Shown here: piece after piece, positions 43,049 through 51,598 of the stretch
Position numbering within the stretch: position 1 is the stretch's first letter
Layout: each line of letters begins with the position of its first letter
Assembly: GCA_963831105.1 (NCBI GenBank)
Contig: CAWHOS010000007.1
Coordinates: 124,001 to 188,000 of the forward strand
Direction of reading: 5' to 3'
Length of the DNA: 64,000 bases
From: DATFQI01 sp963831105
GTDB lineage: Bacteria > Actinomycetota > Thermoleophilia > Solirubrobacterales > Solirubrobacteraceae
Translations under genes and position numbers: made by a program
The notes under the pieces: generated by a model
The model's database searches: none
Told to the model about the DNA's origin: nothing
What the model saw: only the letters and a program-made list of their open reading frames with translations

Positions 43049-43351
43049 TCAGGCGGCTCTGGCGCGCAGGCGCACCGCGCCCTTGACGGTGCGGTGGTGC
43101 TCCGAGGAGTGCACGACGACGGTGTCGCCCGGCGGCTCCCGCCGCAGGTGGCGGCAGAGCTGGCAGACGAGCCGGTCGCCGTAGAGGTGGACGTGCTCGC
43201 CGACGAGCGGCGTCCGGTGGCAGTGCGAGCATGCCCCGTCCACGGGATGGTCGCGGCCCTTGCCGAGCAGGGAGATCTCCGTCGGGACGCGGAGCTTGGA
43301 GCGGTGGAGGGGGAGCACCTGCATGGTGCAGAGGCGGTTCGCCGCGGGCAC
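43049..43351 (-). CDS. Small zinc-ribbon protein
   Basis: 100 residues. Two CxxC pairs in ACSHCHRTPL and LVCQLCRHL, 24 residues apart, form a zinc ribbon. EHVHLYGDRLVCQLC is the core, and VVHSSEHHRTVKGAVRLRA the tail. GTG at 43351 is 6 nt after GGGAGGG, so I prefer it over the internal ATG at 43324. No function assigned. Confidence 0.72.
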   Translation of the reverse strand: MPAANRLCTMQVLPLHRSKLRVPTEISLLGKGRDHPVDGACSHCHRTPLVGEHVHLYGDRLVCQLCRHLRREPPGDTVVVHSSEHHRTVKGAVRLRARAA

Positions 43352-43471
43352 GGAGAGCCCTCCCGTTGCAACGATCGGCCCGCGTATGCGGTCCTGACCC
43401 CATTGACCGGGTGCGTAGAATTCTCACCCGGAGGACGGGGCGCGTTGTGCGCCGAGACAGGAGAGAACCCG

Positions 43472-43948
43472 ATGGATCCACGTGAATCGAGCGACGTGCA
43501 GGCGACCGGCACGCTGCCCCTGTCGGGGCAGGAGTCGGTGCCCGTGCAGGCGCCCGCGGCCGTGGAGCGCGAGCGCCCGCGCATGGCTGCAGGAGGCGCG
43601 CGACGGTCTCACCCAGCCCGGCAAGTACCTCGCCTACGAGGAGTCGGCCGCCAGGTCGTGGCGCCCGCTCAACCAGGAGTGGACCCGCATCGGGCGCTCG
43701 CTGGCCGCCGACATCCGCTTCGACGACGCGACGGTCTCGCGCCGTCATGCGCTCGTCGTCAGCCAGGCGGAGGGCGTACGCGTGCTCGACGACCGCTCGC
43801 TGAACGGCGTCTACGTCAACGGCGAGCGCGTCGAGTGGGCGCCGCTGACGGACGGCGACGAGATCACGATCGGCCGCCACAGCATCTTCTTCCTGGACAC
43901 GGCGACGGTCGGCTCGGCGGCCCGCAGCAGGCCGCGCTCGCCGAGTAA
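43472..43948 (+). CDS. FHA-domain phosphothreonine-binding protein, two frameshifts
   Basis: About 158 residues. A 40-residue disordered N-terminus (DPRESSDVQATGTLPLSGQE) is followed by WLQEARDGLTQPGKYLAY and the FHA core. That core is IGRSLAADIRFDDATVSRRH with the phosphothreonine-binding Arg, Ser and His, then LDDRSLNGVYVNGERV and ITIGRHSIFFLD. Breaks lie near 43583 and 43920. The expected end QQAALAE and its TAA at 43946 are in the third frame. Without the second correction, the frame would run on into parA. ATG at 43472 after AGGAGAG. FHA proteins read Ser/Thr kinase signals; no kinase gene is in the window. Confidence 0.78.
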   Translation: MDPRESSDVQATGTLPLSGQESVPVQAPAAVERERPRMAAGGARRSHPARQVPRLRGVGRQVVAPAQPGVDPHRALAGRRHPLRRRDGLAPSCARRQPGGGRTRARRPLAERRLRQRRARRVGAADGRRRDHDRPPQHLLPGHGDGRLGGPQQAALAE

Positions 43949-44036
43949 CGTCACCGAAGGCGGATTAGTTCGCCTGCCGGCGAAACGAGCTCCGTCGTCG
44001 CCGCAGTCGCCGTTCGGCGCTATACGTGCGCGCGCC

Positions 44037-44825
44037 ATGGCCGAGACGATCGCCGTCCTGTCGCTGAAGGGCGGCACGGGCAAGACCACCACGGTGCGCA
44101 CGCTGGCGGACGTCTTCCGCCGGATCGGGCTCGACGTGCTCGCCATCGACCTCGATCCGCAGGGCAACCTGTCGGACTACTTCGACGTCGCCCCTGACGC
44201 CGACGCCGACGATCGCCGACGTGCTCGGCGGCCAGGCGAAGGCGAAGGCGGCCTCCCACGGCGGCGTGATCCCCGCGACGCCGATCCTCGCCGAGGTGGA
44301 GCGCTCGATGTCGGGCAAGATGGGCCGCGAGCTCGTCCTGCGCAAGGCGCTCAAGGACGTCCGCAAGGAGCACGACCTGGTGCTGATCGACTGCCCGCCG
44401 GCGCTCGGCCTGCTGACGATCAACGGCCTCGTCGCCGCCGACTGGGCGCTCGTGTCCTCCGAGGCGCAGTACTTCGCGCTGCAGGGCGTCGAGGGCGCGC
44501 TCGAGGTCGTCGAGCAGGCGAAGGAGTTCTACAACCCGGACCTCGAGTTGCTCGGCGTGGTGCTCAACATCGCCGACATGCGCACGAAGCACTCGCGCGA
44601 GGCCTTCGAGCAGCTCAAGGAGCACTACGGCGAGAAGGTCTTCGAGACCGTGATCCGCTCCTCGATCGCCTACGCGGAGTCGGCCGAGAAGGGCGTCTCG
44701 ATCCTCGACCACCGCCCCGACCTCGGCACGGACTACCTCGCGCTCGCCGACGAGGTGCTGCGGCGCGTCGGGCTCAAGGACGCGCGCAAGAAGCTCAAGC
44801 CGCTGCTCGGCGGCCTGAGCAGTGA
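44037..44825 (+). CDS. ParA/Soj-family ATPase, two compensating frameshifts
   Basis: About 262 residues. The deviant Walker A is SLKGGTGKTTTVRTLAD with the ParA signature Lys. IDLDPQGNLSDYF is Walker A', HDLVLIDCPPALGLLTINGL is Walker B, and GVVLNIADMRTKHSREAFEQ follows. An extra base near 44209 and another change near 44815 break the frame; the overall length is a multiple of three. The stop overlaps the next GTG (GTGA at 44822). There is no adjacent ParB, and the FHA gene upstream suggests a role in positioning a cell-envelope or signalling complex rather than chromosome segregation (inference). Confidence 0.85.
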   Translation: MAETIAVLSLKGGTGKTTTVRTLADVFRRIGLDVLAIDLDPQGNLSDYFDVAPDADADDRRRARRPGEGEGGLPRRRDPRDADPRRGGALDVGQDGPRARPAQGAQGRPQGARPGADRLPAGARPADDQRPRRRRLGARVLRGAVLRAAGRRGRARGRRAGEGVLQPGPRVARRGAQHRRHAHEALARGLRAAQGALRREGLRDRDPLLDRLRGVGREGRLDPRPPPRPRHGLPRARRRGAAARRAQGRAQEAQAAARRPEQ

Positions 44826-45603
44826 CCGCGCCGCGCCGCGCCGCTGCGTGCTGGTCGCTCGCCGCGGCGGCGCGGCTGCGGCGGCGGCTCGCGCGGCTGC
44901 CGAGCGCCGCGGCACACGACCGCCGCGTGGCCGCGGCGAGTCGGCGACGACGCCCTTCGCCGTCGCGCGCGAGCGGCGAGCCGGCCCGCGCGGCCGCGTG
45001 CGCTGGCGACCGCCCGCGCTGACCCGCGCGGACGATCGCGCTGCGCGCCGCGCCCGGGCGGCCGCCGGCATCGGGCGCCTGCGGCCGCGCACGGAGTTCG
45101 GCTCGCCCAAGGTCGTCTCGGTGCTGCGCCGGCGCGGCGGCTGGCTGCGGGTCGTCGCGCCCGAGCTCGCCAACGGCCGCCGCGGCTGGATCCGCGCGCG
45201 CCGCGACGCGCGCCTCGGCGCCATCGACGTCTCGCTGCACGTGGACCGCTCCGCGCCGCACGGCTGACCGTCCGCCGCGGCGGGCGCGTGCTGCGGCGCG
45301 TCCCGGTCGCCGTCGGGCGCGCCCGGCACCGAGACGCCGACCGGCCGCTTCGCGGTCACGGACAAGCTGCGCACGCGGCGCGCCGACTCGCCGTACGGCT
45401 GCTGCGCGCTCGCGCTCTCGGGCCACCAGCCCAAGCTGCTGCCCGGCTGGCCCGGCGGCGACCGGCTCGCGATCCACGCGACGCCGCAGCCGGAGACGCA
45501 TCGGCCAGGCCGCCTCGCTCGGCTGCCTGCGCGCCCAACGCGCGATCTGCAGGCGATGATGCGGATCGTGCCGCTCGGCGCGCCGGTTTTCGTCAGTCCG
45601 TGA
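44822..45603 (+). CDS. L,D-transpeptidase (YkuD type), several frameshifts
   Basis: About 260 residues. The N-terminus begins VTAPRRAAACWSLAAAAR and is hydrophobic, a likely signal. An SH3-like region (SVLRRRGGWLRVVAPELANG) precedes the catalytic YkuD domain: TPTGRFAVTDKL, then LAIHATPQPE and the active-site Cys in ASLGCLRA. It forms 3-3 peptidoglycan cross-links outside the membrane. The domain motifs are in three frames, with breaks near 44900-45000, 45270, 45325 and 45500. The stop TGA at 45601 follows VFVSP. Confidence 0.75.
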
Positions 45604-45646
45604 ACACGGTGTCAATTGCGGACTCGGACCAAGCCTCGAGTCGGGT

Positions 45647-46043
45647 ATGAGGAGCTCATCGTGCCCCAGCATCATCCGCATCTTCCACTGCGACGACTCG
45701 TCCGCGTTCACGCGGCTGGTCCGGCACTGGCTGGACGACCACGACGATCTCGAGCACGTCGGCGAGGCGCACACGGCGAGGAGGCGATCGACGGCGATCG
45801 GCCCGGCCCGAGCCCGACGTCGTGCTGCTCGACACGATGGGCTCCCCCGGCGACACCGACGCTCCTGCGGCGCATCCGGAGCGCGGCGCCCCGAAGCGCG
45901 CGTGCATCGTCTACAGCGGCTACGTCTCGCTCCTCGACGACGGCGAGCTCGGCGGCGAAGCCGACGCCTACCTCGAGAAGGGCGACGACGAGGAGCCCTG
46001 GTGGCGATGATCCGCGCCGTCGCCGCCGCGGCAGTGCGTCTAG
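45647..46043 (+). CDS. Single-domain response-regulator receiver, several frameshifts
   Basis: About 130 residues after repair. The start reads IIRIFHCDDSSAFTRLVRHW with the acidic pair, then GEEAIDAI. VVLLDTMGSPGDTDA carries the phosphoacceptor Asp. VIVYSGYVS has the conserved Ser in the switch position, and DAYLEKGDDEE the Lys. No output domain follows. At least three indels (near 45775, 45865 and 45905) interrupt it. The TAG at 46041 overlaps the convergent thrB stop. Start ATG at 45647. Confidence 0.65.
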
Positions 46044-46895
46044 AGCTCGCGCACGTACGCGCCCTGCGGCTCGAAGGGCACGTGCATGCACCGGCGCCCA
46101 GCCGGCCGTGGCGGGCTTGAGCTGGCCATCACCGCGCCCGTCGCCTCGTAGTGCGTCCAGAACAGCACGGACGGCCCGGCGCCGGAGATCGTCGCCCCGA
46201 GCGCGCCGAGCTCCTGCGCGCGGCGCACGAGCGCCATCGACTGCGGGTACAGCGACGCGCGCCGCGGCTGGTGGAGGCGGTCGTGCAGGCCCGCGCTGAC
46301 GAGGTCCCAGTCGCCGCGCACGAGCCCGAGCACGAGCATCGCTCGCGTGGCCGACGTTGTGGACGGCGTCGGTGAGCGGCACCTGCGCGGGCATCGCGGC
46401 GCGCGCCCTGCGCGGTGCGCACGTGCTTGTGCGGCACGACGAGGATCGCCTCGAGCCCGGCCGGGACGTCGAAGCGCGCCGCCCGCGCGCCGACGCAGAC
46501 CACGAAGCCGCCGAGCAGCGCCGCGGCGGCGTTGTCGGGATGCCCCTCGAGCCTGGTCGCGGCGGCCAGCAGCGGCGCGTCGAGCTCGAACATCGAGTCG
46601 GCCGCCATCAGCCCGGCCACGTAGGCCGCCGCGCTCGTGCCGAGCCCGCCCGAGAGCGGCACGTCGGAGCGGATCGTGAACTCGAAGTCGTCGGCCGGGT
46701 GCAGCGTCTCGAACGCCGCGCACGGCGAGGTTGCGCCGGTCGCGGGCGATCGCGAGGTCGGTGTGGACGGCGAAGCGGCCCGGTCTCCTCCACCTCGAGC
46801 TCGACGTGCAGCCCGAGCGCGGCGGCGAGCACGTCGAAGCCCGGCCCGAGGTTGGCCGAGGAAGCCGGCACCCGCACCAGCCTGCGCCTATGCAT
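46040..46895 (-). CDS. thrB: Homoserine kinase, several frameshifts
   Basis: GHMP kinase phosphorylating homoserine for threonine synthesis, about 285 residues. RLVRVPASSANLGPGFDVLA is the N-terminal homoserine kinase signature. PLSGGLGTSAAAYVAGL is the GHMP phosphate-binding loop, EGHPDNAAAALLGG the conserved motif 2 region, and LGATISGAGPSVLFW the C-terminal GHMP motif. Breaks are near 46785, 46728, 46410, 46345 and 46125. The ATG at 46895 overlaps the thrC stop by 8 bp. Last gene of lysA-hom-thrC-thrB. Confidence 0.88.
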
Positions 46896-47900
46896 CGATG
46901 GCGCGCTCGACCGCTTCGATGTCGGGCTCGCAGGGCACGACGGAGCCGGCGTGCGCGAGCGCGGTCTGCGGGTCCTTGAGGCCGTGGCCGGTGAGCACGC
47001 AGGCGATCCGCTCGGCGCCCTCGGCGCCGTTGGCGAGCAGGCCGGCGACGCCGGCGGCCGACGCCGGCTCGCAGAAGACGCCCTCCTCGCGGGCGAGGAA
47101 GCGGTAGGCGTCGAGGATCTGCGCGTCGGTGACCGCGCGCACCTGCGCCGCGCGAGCTCGTGAAGGCGTCGAGCGCCTCCTCCCAGCGGGCGGGGTTGCC
47201 GATCCGGATCGCGCTCGCGACCGTCTCGGGCGACTCGACCGGCGCGCCGTGCACGAGCGGCGCCGCGCCCGCGGCCTGGAAGCCGAGCATGCGCGGGCGC
47301 GAGCCGCGCTCCTGTGAAGCCCTTCCAGTAGGCGGTCACGTTGCCCGCGTTGCCGACCGGGATGCACAGCGCGTCGATCTCCCCGAGCTCGTCGAGGATC
47401 TCGAAGGAGGCGGTCTTCTGGCCCTCCAGCCGGAACGGGTTGACCGAGTTCACGAGCGCGATCGGGCGCCGCTTCGCGAGCTCGCGCACGAGCGTCAGCG
47501 CCTGGTCGAAGTTGCCGCGCAGCGCGATCACGCGCGCGCCGTGCATCAGCGCCTGGGCGAGCTTGCCCGTGGCGATCTTGCCCTCGGGCACGATCACGAC
47601 GCCGCGCAGGCCCGCCGCGCGCCGCGTAGGCGGCGGCGCTGGCCGCGGTGTTGCCGGTCGAGGCGCACACGAGCGCCTCGGCGCCCTCGCGCACCGCCGC
47701 CGAGACCGCGCAGGTCATCCCGCGGTCCTTGAACGAGCCGGTCGGGTTGGCGCCCTCGATCTTCAGCCACACCTCCGCGCCGGCGCGCTCGGACAGCCGC
47801 TCGGCGAGCACGTGCGGCGTCGAGCCCTCGCCGAGCGAGACGACCGGGTCCTCGGGCGCGAACGGCAGGCGCTCGCGGTAGCGCTCGATCAGCCCGGCAT
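46888..47900 (-). CDS. thrC: Threonine synthase, several frameshifts
   Basis: PLP-dependent enzyme converting O-phosphohomoserine to threonine, about 337 residues. VVSLGEGSTPHVLAERL opens the fold. The PLP Lys is in GANPTGSFKDRGM, followed by LVCASTGNTAASAAAYAAR, the phosphate-binding VNSVNPFRLEGQKT and IPVGNAGNVTAYWKGF. The C-terminus has CEPASAAGVAGLLA and CVLTGHGLKDP. Breaks lie near 47888, 47620, 47312, 47290 and 47155. The start is taken as ATG at 47900, 4 bp after the hom stop, giving PGLIERYRERLPF once the first break is closed. Confidence 0.88.
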
Positions 47901-47904
47901 CGGC

Positions 47905-49140
47905 TCAGGTGAAGTCCTCGTCGATGACGCGGATCGCGCGCGGGGCCGCGCGCATGAAGTCGAGCTGGCCGATCATCCGCACCGCCGCGTAGAAGCGCGA
48001 CTCCAGCAGCGGGTGCAGGACCATCACCAGGCGCGCGTTGTCGCCGAGCCCGCGCTGCACGAACGACTTGATCGAGGCGCCCTGCATGCCGAGCAGCTCG
48101 GCGATCTGCGCGAGCACGCCGGGGCGGTCGGCGACCTCCATGTGCAGGTAGAACGCCGAGCTCGACGTCGCTGACGACCGGCAGCGCCTCGCGTCGTCTC
48201 CGGCGTCGAGGCGGGCGGGATCATCGCCGAGATCGACGTCGCCGAGCACCGCGCTCGCGGTCTGCGGGCCGCCCGCGCCGGGGCCGGACATCGTGATCTC
48301 CGTGATGGCGTCGGACTCGACCGTGACCGCGTTGAACGGGCCGTTGACGGTGGCCAGCGGATGCTCGCCGTAGAGGAACGCCGGGTGCACGCGCACGCTG
48401 ATGCCGCCGTCGACGCGCTCGGCGGTGCCGATCAGCTTCAGCCCGAGCCCGAGCTCGTCCGCGTAGGCCATGTCGTCGGCGGTGATGTGCTCGATCCCCT
48501 CGTAGACGACCTGGTCGAGGTGGACCGGGGTCGAGAACGCCAGCCGGGCGAGGATCGCCATCTTGGCGGCGGCGTCGCGGCCCGTCACGTCGTCGGTCGG
48601 GTCGGCCTCCGCGTAGCCCAGCTCCTGGGCCTGCATCAGCGCCTGCTCGTAGGAGATGCCGGCGCGCGCCATCTCGGAGAGGATGTAGTTCGTCGTGCCG
48701 TTGACGATGCCGTGGATGCGCTCGACGTGCGCGGCCGCCAGCGACTCCTGCAGCACGCGGATCACCGGCACGACGCCGGCCACCGCGCCCTCGAAGCGCA
48801 GCTGGACCTGGTGCTCGCGCGCGCACGCCCACAGCTCCTCCCCGTGCTGGGAGAGCAGCTGCTTGTTGGCCGAGACGACGTGCTTGCCCGCGCGCATCGC
48901 CCGCAGCACGTAGTCGCGCGCCGGCTCGATGCCGCCGATCAGCTCCACGATCAGGTCCGAGCCCTCGAGGATCGCCTCGAAGTCGCCGCGGGAGCGCGTC
49001 AGCACGCCGCTGAGCTGGGGGCGCAGGCCCGTGGTCGCGGCGACCGCGCCGGCGCGCTCCTCCAGCAGCCGCTCGAACGCCGCGCCGACGGTCCCGTGAC
49101 CCAGCAGTCCGACGCGGAAGGGCTCAGACGTCGCGGCCAT
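47905..49140 (-). CDS. hom: Homoserine dehydrogenase, internal pair of frameshifts
   Basis: NAD(P)-dependent reduction of aspartate semialdehyde to homoserine, about 411 residues. The cofactor motif is VGLLGHGTVGAAFERLL. HVVSANKQLLSQHG carries the catalytic-region Lys. VNGTTNYILSEM and AQELGYAEADPTDDVTGRDA (catalytic Lys region follows as AAKMAIL) are signature motifs. A C-terminal ACT domain (YLHMEVADRPGVLAQIAEL) suggests feedback by threonine. A scrambled patch at about 48160-48215 is explained by two cancelling indels. The ATG at 49140 overlaps the lysA stop by 17 bp. Confidence 0.92.
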   Translation of the reverse strand: MAATSEPFRVGLLGHGTVGAAFERLLEERAGAVAATTGLRPQLSGVLTRSRGDFEAILEGSDLIVELIGGIEPARDYVLRAMRAGKHVVSANKQLLSQHGEELWACAREHQVQLRFEGAVAGVVPVIRVLQESLAAAHVERIHGIVNGTTNYILSEMARAGISYEQALMQAQELGYAEADPTDDVTGRDAAAKMAILARLAFSTPVHLDQVVYEGIEHITADDMAYADELGLGLKLIGTAERVDGGISVRVHPAFLYGEHPLATVNGPFNAVTVESDAITEITMSGPGAGGPQTASAVLGDVDLGDDPARLDAGDDARRCRSSATSSSAFYLHMEVADRPGVLAQIAELLGMQGASIKSFVQRGLGDNARLVMVLHPLLESRFYAAVRMIGQLDFMRAAPRAIRVIDEDFT

Positions 49141-50382
49141 GCAGCTCCTCGTAGGTCTCCCGGCGCACCACCACGCGCGAGCGGCCGCCGGAGCAGAAGA
49201 CCACCGGCGGGCGGGGCTGGCCGTTGTAGTTGTTGGCGAGCGCGTACCCGTAGGCGCCGGTCGCCGGCGTGACCAGCACGTCGCCCGGGCGCGGGTCGGG
49301 CAGCAGCGCGTCGCGCACGAGCACGTCGCCGGACTCGCAGTGCTTGCCGACGACCGTGCTCGGCACGCCCTCGGCGCCCATGCGCGTCGCCACGTGCGCC
49401 TCGTAGGAGGCGCCGTAGAGCATCGGCCGCAGGTTGTCGGACATGCCGCCGTCGACGGCCACGAGCAGCTCACCGGCCACGCCGGCCTTGACCGACTCGA
49501 CCCCGTAGAGCGTCACGCCCGCGTTGGCCACGAGCGCGCGGCCCGGCTCGAGCACGATCTCGCGGCCGGGGCGGGCCGAGCTCGTCGTGCGCGGCCTCGA
49601 CCATCCCGGCGACCCAGGTCTCGACGTCCATCTGCGCGTCGCCGGCCGTGTAGGGCGCGCCGAGCCCGCCGCCGAGGTCGTAGGTCCCGAAGTCGCCGAG
49701 CGAGCCGAGCGCCCGGATCGCGCGCCGGTAGGGCTCGAGCGCGAACAGCTGCGAGCCCAGGTGCATGTGCAGGCCCGCGATCTCGAGGCCCGCGGGCGGG
49801 TCGGCGATCAGCGCGCGGGCATCGTCGGGCGCGAAGCCGAACTTCGAGCCGGCCTGCCCCGTGAGGATCGCCTCGTGGGTGTCCGCGTCGACGCCGGGGG
49901 TCGACACGGAGCAGCACGCGCTGCGCGCGGCCGCCGAGCAACTCGGACAGCCGCAGCGCCTCCTCGGCGTTGTCGAGCACGATCGTGCCGACGCCGGCGT
50001 CGAGCGCCATCCGCAGCTCCTCGCGCGACTTGGCGTTGCCGTGCAGGTAGATGCGCCCGGGCGCGAAGCCGGCGTGCAGCGCCAGGTGCAGCTCGCCGCC
50101 CGAGGCCACGTCGCAGCCCAGCCCCTCCTCGGCGAACAGGCGCAGGACGGGCGTGCAGGGCAGCGCCTTGGAGGCGAACACGACCTCGCCCGGTCCGTCG
50201 TGATGCGCGGCGAGCGCGGTCGTGAACGCCCGCGCGCGGGAGCGCAGGTCGTCCTCGGCGAGCACGTAGGCGGGCGTGCCGTGCTCGCGCGCGAGCGCCT
50301 CCGCGTCGCAGCCGCCGATCAGCAGGCGGCCGTCGCGGATCTCTGAGGCGTCCGGGAGGACGTGGGCGGTCGCGGCGGCCAT
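49124..50382 (-). CDS. lysA: Diaminopimelate decarboxylase, two frameshifts
   Basis: PLP enzyme for the last step of lysine synthesis, about 419 residues. The PLP Lys is in VVFASKALPCTPVL, followed by GLGCDVASGGEL, IYLHGNAKS, LHMHLGSQLFA, TYDLGGGLGAPYT (phosphate loop) and GKHCESGDVLVRDA with the active-site Cys and Glu. AYGYALANNYNGQPRPPVV closes the fold. Breaks lie near 49905 and 49577. First gene of the operon with hom, thrC and thrB; start ATG at 50382. Confidence 0.92.
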
Positions 50383-51201
50383 GCGGCGCGCGCATTATCG
50401 CCGTCACGCGCGCTGGCGTGCGGTGCGCGCGATCGGTCGCCGCCGCCCGCCGGCTCCGCGGCCGGCGCCGGCCCGCGGTGGGTCACGAACCAGGCGCCGC
50501 CGGCCAGGATCATCGCGATCGAGATCAGCTGGGGCTGGGTCAGCCCGGCGACGACCTCCTCGTTGCGGCGCAGGAACTCGACCAGGAAGCGCTCGGTGCC
50601 CGCGAAGACCGCCCACAGCGCGAACAGGTTCCCGGGCCGGAACCGGTGCCGCCAGCGCCACAGCACGACGCGTGACGATGCCCATGACGATCGTCTCGTA
50701 GACCGGCGTCGGGTGGACGGGCACGTCGGTCGGCACCGTGCCGTTCGGGTACGCCATCGCCCACGGGCCGTCCCACGCGATCCCGTAGTCGCCGTCGCCG
50801 GCGAGCTGGCAGCCGATCCGGCCGATCGCGTAGCCGGCGGCCAGCGGCGCCGCCCCCATGTCGAGCGTGCGCCCTTCCCAGAAGCCCTTGTGCCGGCTCC
50901 AGAGCAGCACGCACAGCGCGCCGCCGAGCGCGCCGCCGTAGAAGACGAGCCCGGCGCCCGAGAACAGCGAGCCCAGCAGGTCGTCGTTGGCCTCGTCCCA
51001 GTTCTCGGCGATCCACCACAGGCGCGAGCCGACGATGCCGCCGACGATCGCCGCGAAGATGAACTCGTAGGCCCAGTCGACCGGCTTGCCGATCTCCTTC
51101 AGGTAGCGCGCGGTCAGCCACCCGCAGACGAGGAAGGCGATGCCCAGCATCAGCCCGAAGGTCTGCAGGGTCAGGCCGAAGAGGTTCAGCTCGGGCTGCA
51201 C
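50319..51201 (-). CDS. lgt: Prolipoprotein diacylglyceryl transferase, frameshift
   Basis: Integral membrane enzyme that lipidates the lipobox Cys of prolipoproteins, about 270-290 residues with about seven hydrophobic segments. FGLMLGIAFLVCGWLTARYL, ENWDEANDDLL, GLVFYGGALGGALCVLLW and the signature YAIGRIGCQLAGDGDYG are seen, then HPTPVYETIVMG (His) and, after a break near 50675, NLFALWAVFAGTERFLVEFL. The C-terminal end is uncertain: the frame runs to 50319 and overlaps lysA by 64 bp, or a further indel gives a stop at 50404. GTG at 51201. Confidence 0.88.
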
Positions 51202-51223
51202 GACTCTGAGGGTACGCGGTCGC

Positions 51224-51598
51224 TCAGCGCGCTTCGCGGTCGCCGCAGGTGTCCAGCGCCTCGGCCAGCGACGGGCGGACCTCGCCGATGTCGCCGAGGG
51301 CGACGAGCCCGAGCAGCCGCGCGGCGCCGGAGCCGGGCGGGGCGACGACGATCAGGTCGGCGCCGTCCGCAGCCAGCGCGCCGTGCAGGCGGAACAGCAG
51401 CTCGATCCCCGAGCTGTCGATGTACTCCACGCCGCCGAGGTCGATGACGAGGCACGTCGCCGAGCGCGCGCGGACGGCGGCGAGGAGGTCGGCCTGCAGG
51501 GCGGGCGCGACGGCCATGTCCACGTCGCCCTCCGGCCGTGCCACCAGCGCCCCCGGGAGGGCATCCGTGTCGAAGCTCAGGCGGTCGCTGATGCTCAT
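51224..51598 (-). CDS. STAS-domain anti-sigma antagonist
   Basis: 124 residues. GALVARPEGDVDMAVAPALQ opens the fold, and the phosphoacceptor loop is VEYIDSSGIELLFRLHG (Ser62/63). The ATG at 51598 overlaps the stop of the large hybrid phosphatase/ATPase gene (ATGA). It is therefore the likely substrate of that protein's own C-terminal RsbW-like kinase and PP2C phosphatase, which makes a two-gene partner-switching unit. Confidence 0.92.
   Translation of the reverse strand: MSISDRLSFDTDALPGALVARPEGDVDMAVAPALQADLLAAVRARSATCLVIDLGGVEYIDSSGIELLFRLHGALAADGADLIVVAPPGSGAARLLGLVALGDIGEVRPSLAEALDTCGDREAR

Noticed and set aside
43482..44825. A fused FHA-ParA protein suggested by a continuous open frame
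   Set aside because: The FHA end QQAALAE with a TAA at 43946 appears in another frame, and ParA has its own ATG at 44037; a base error near 43920 explains the run-through.
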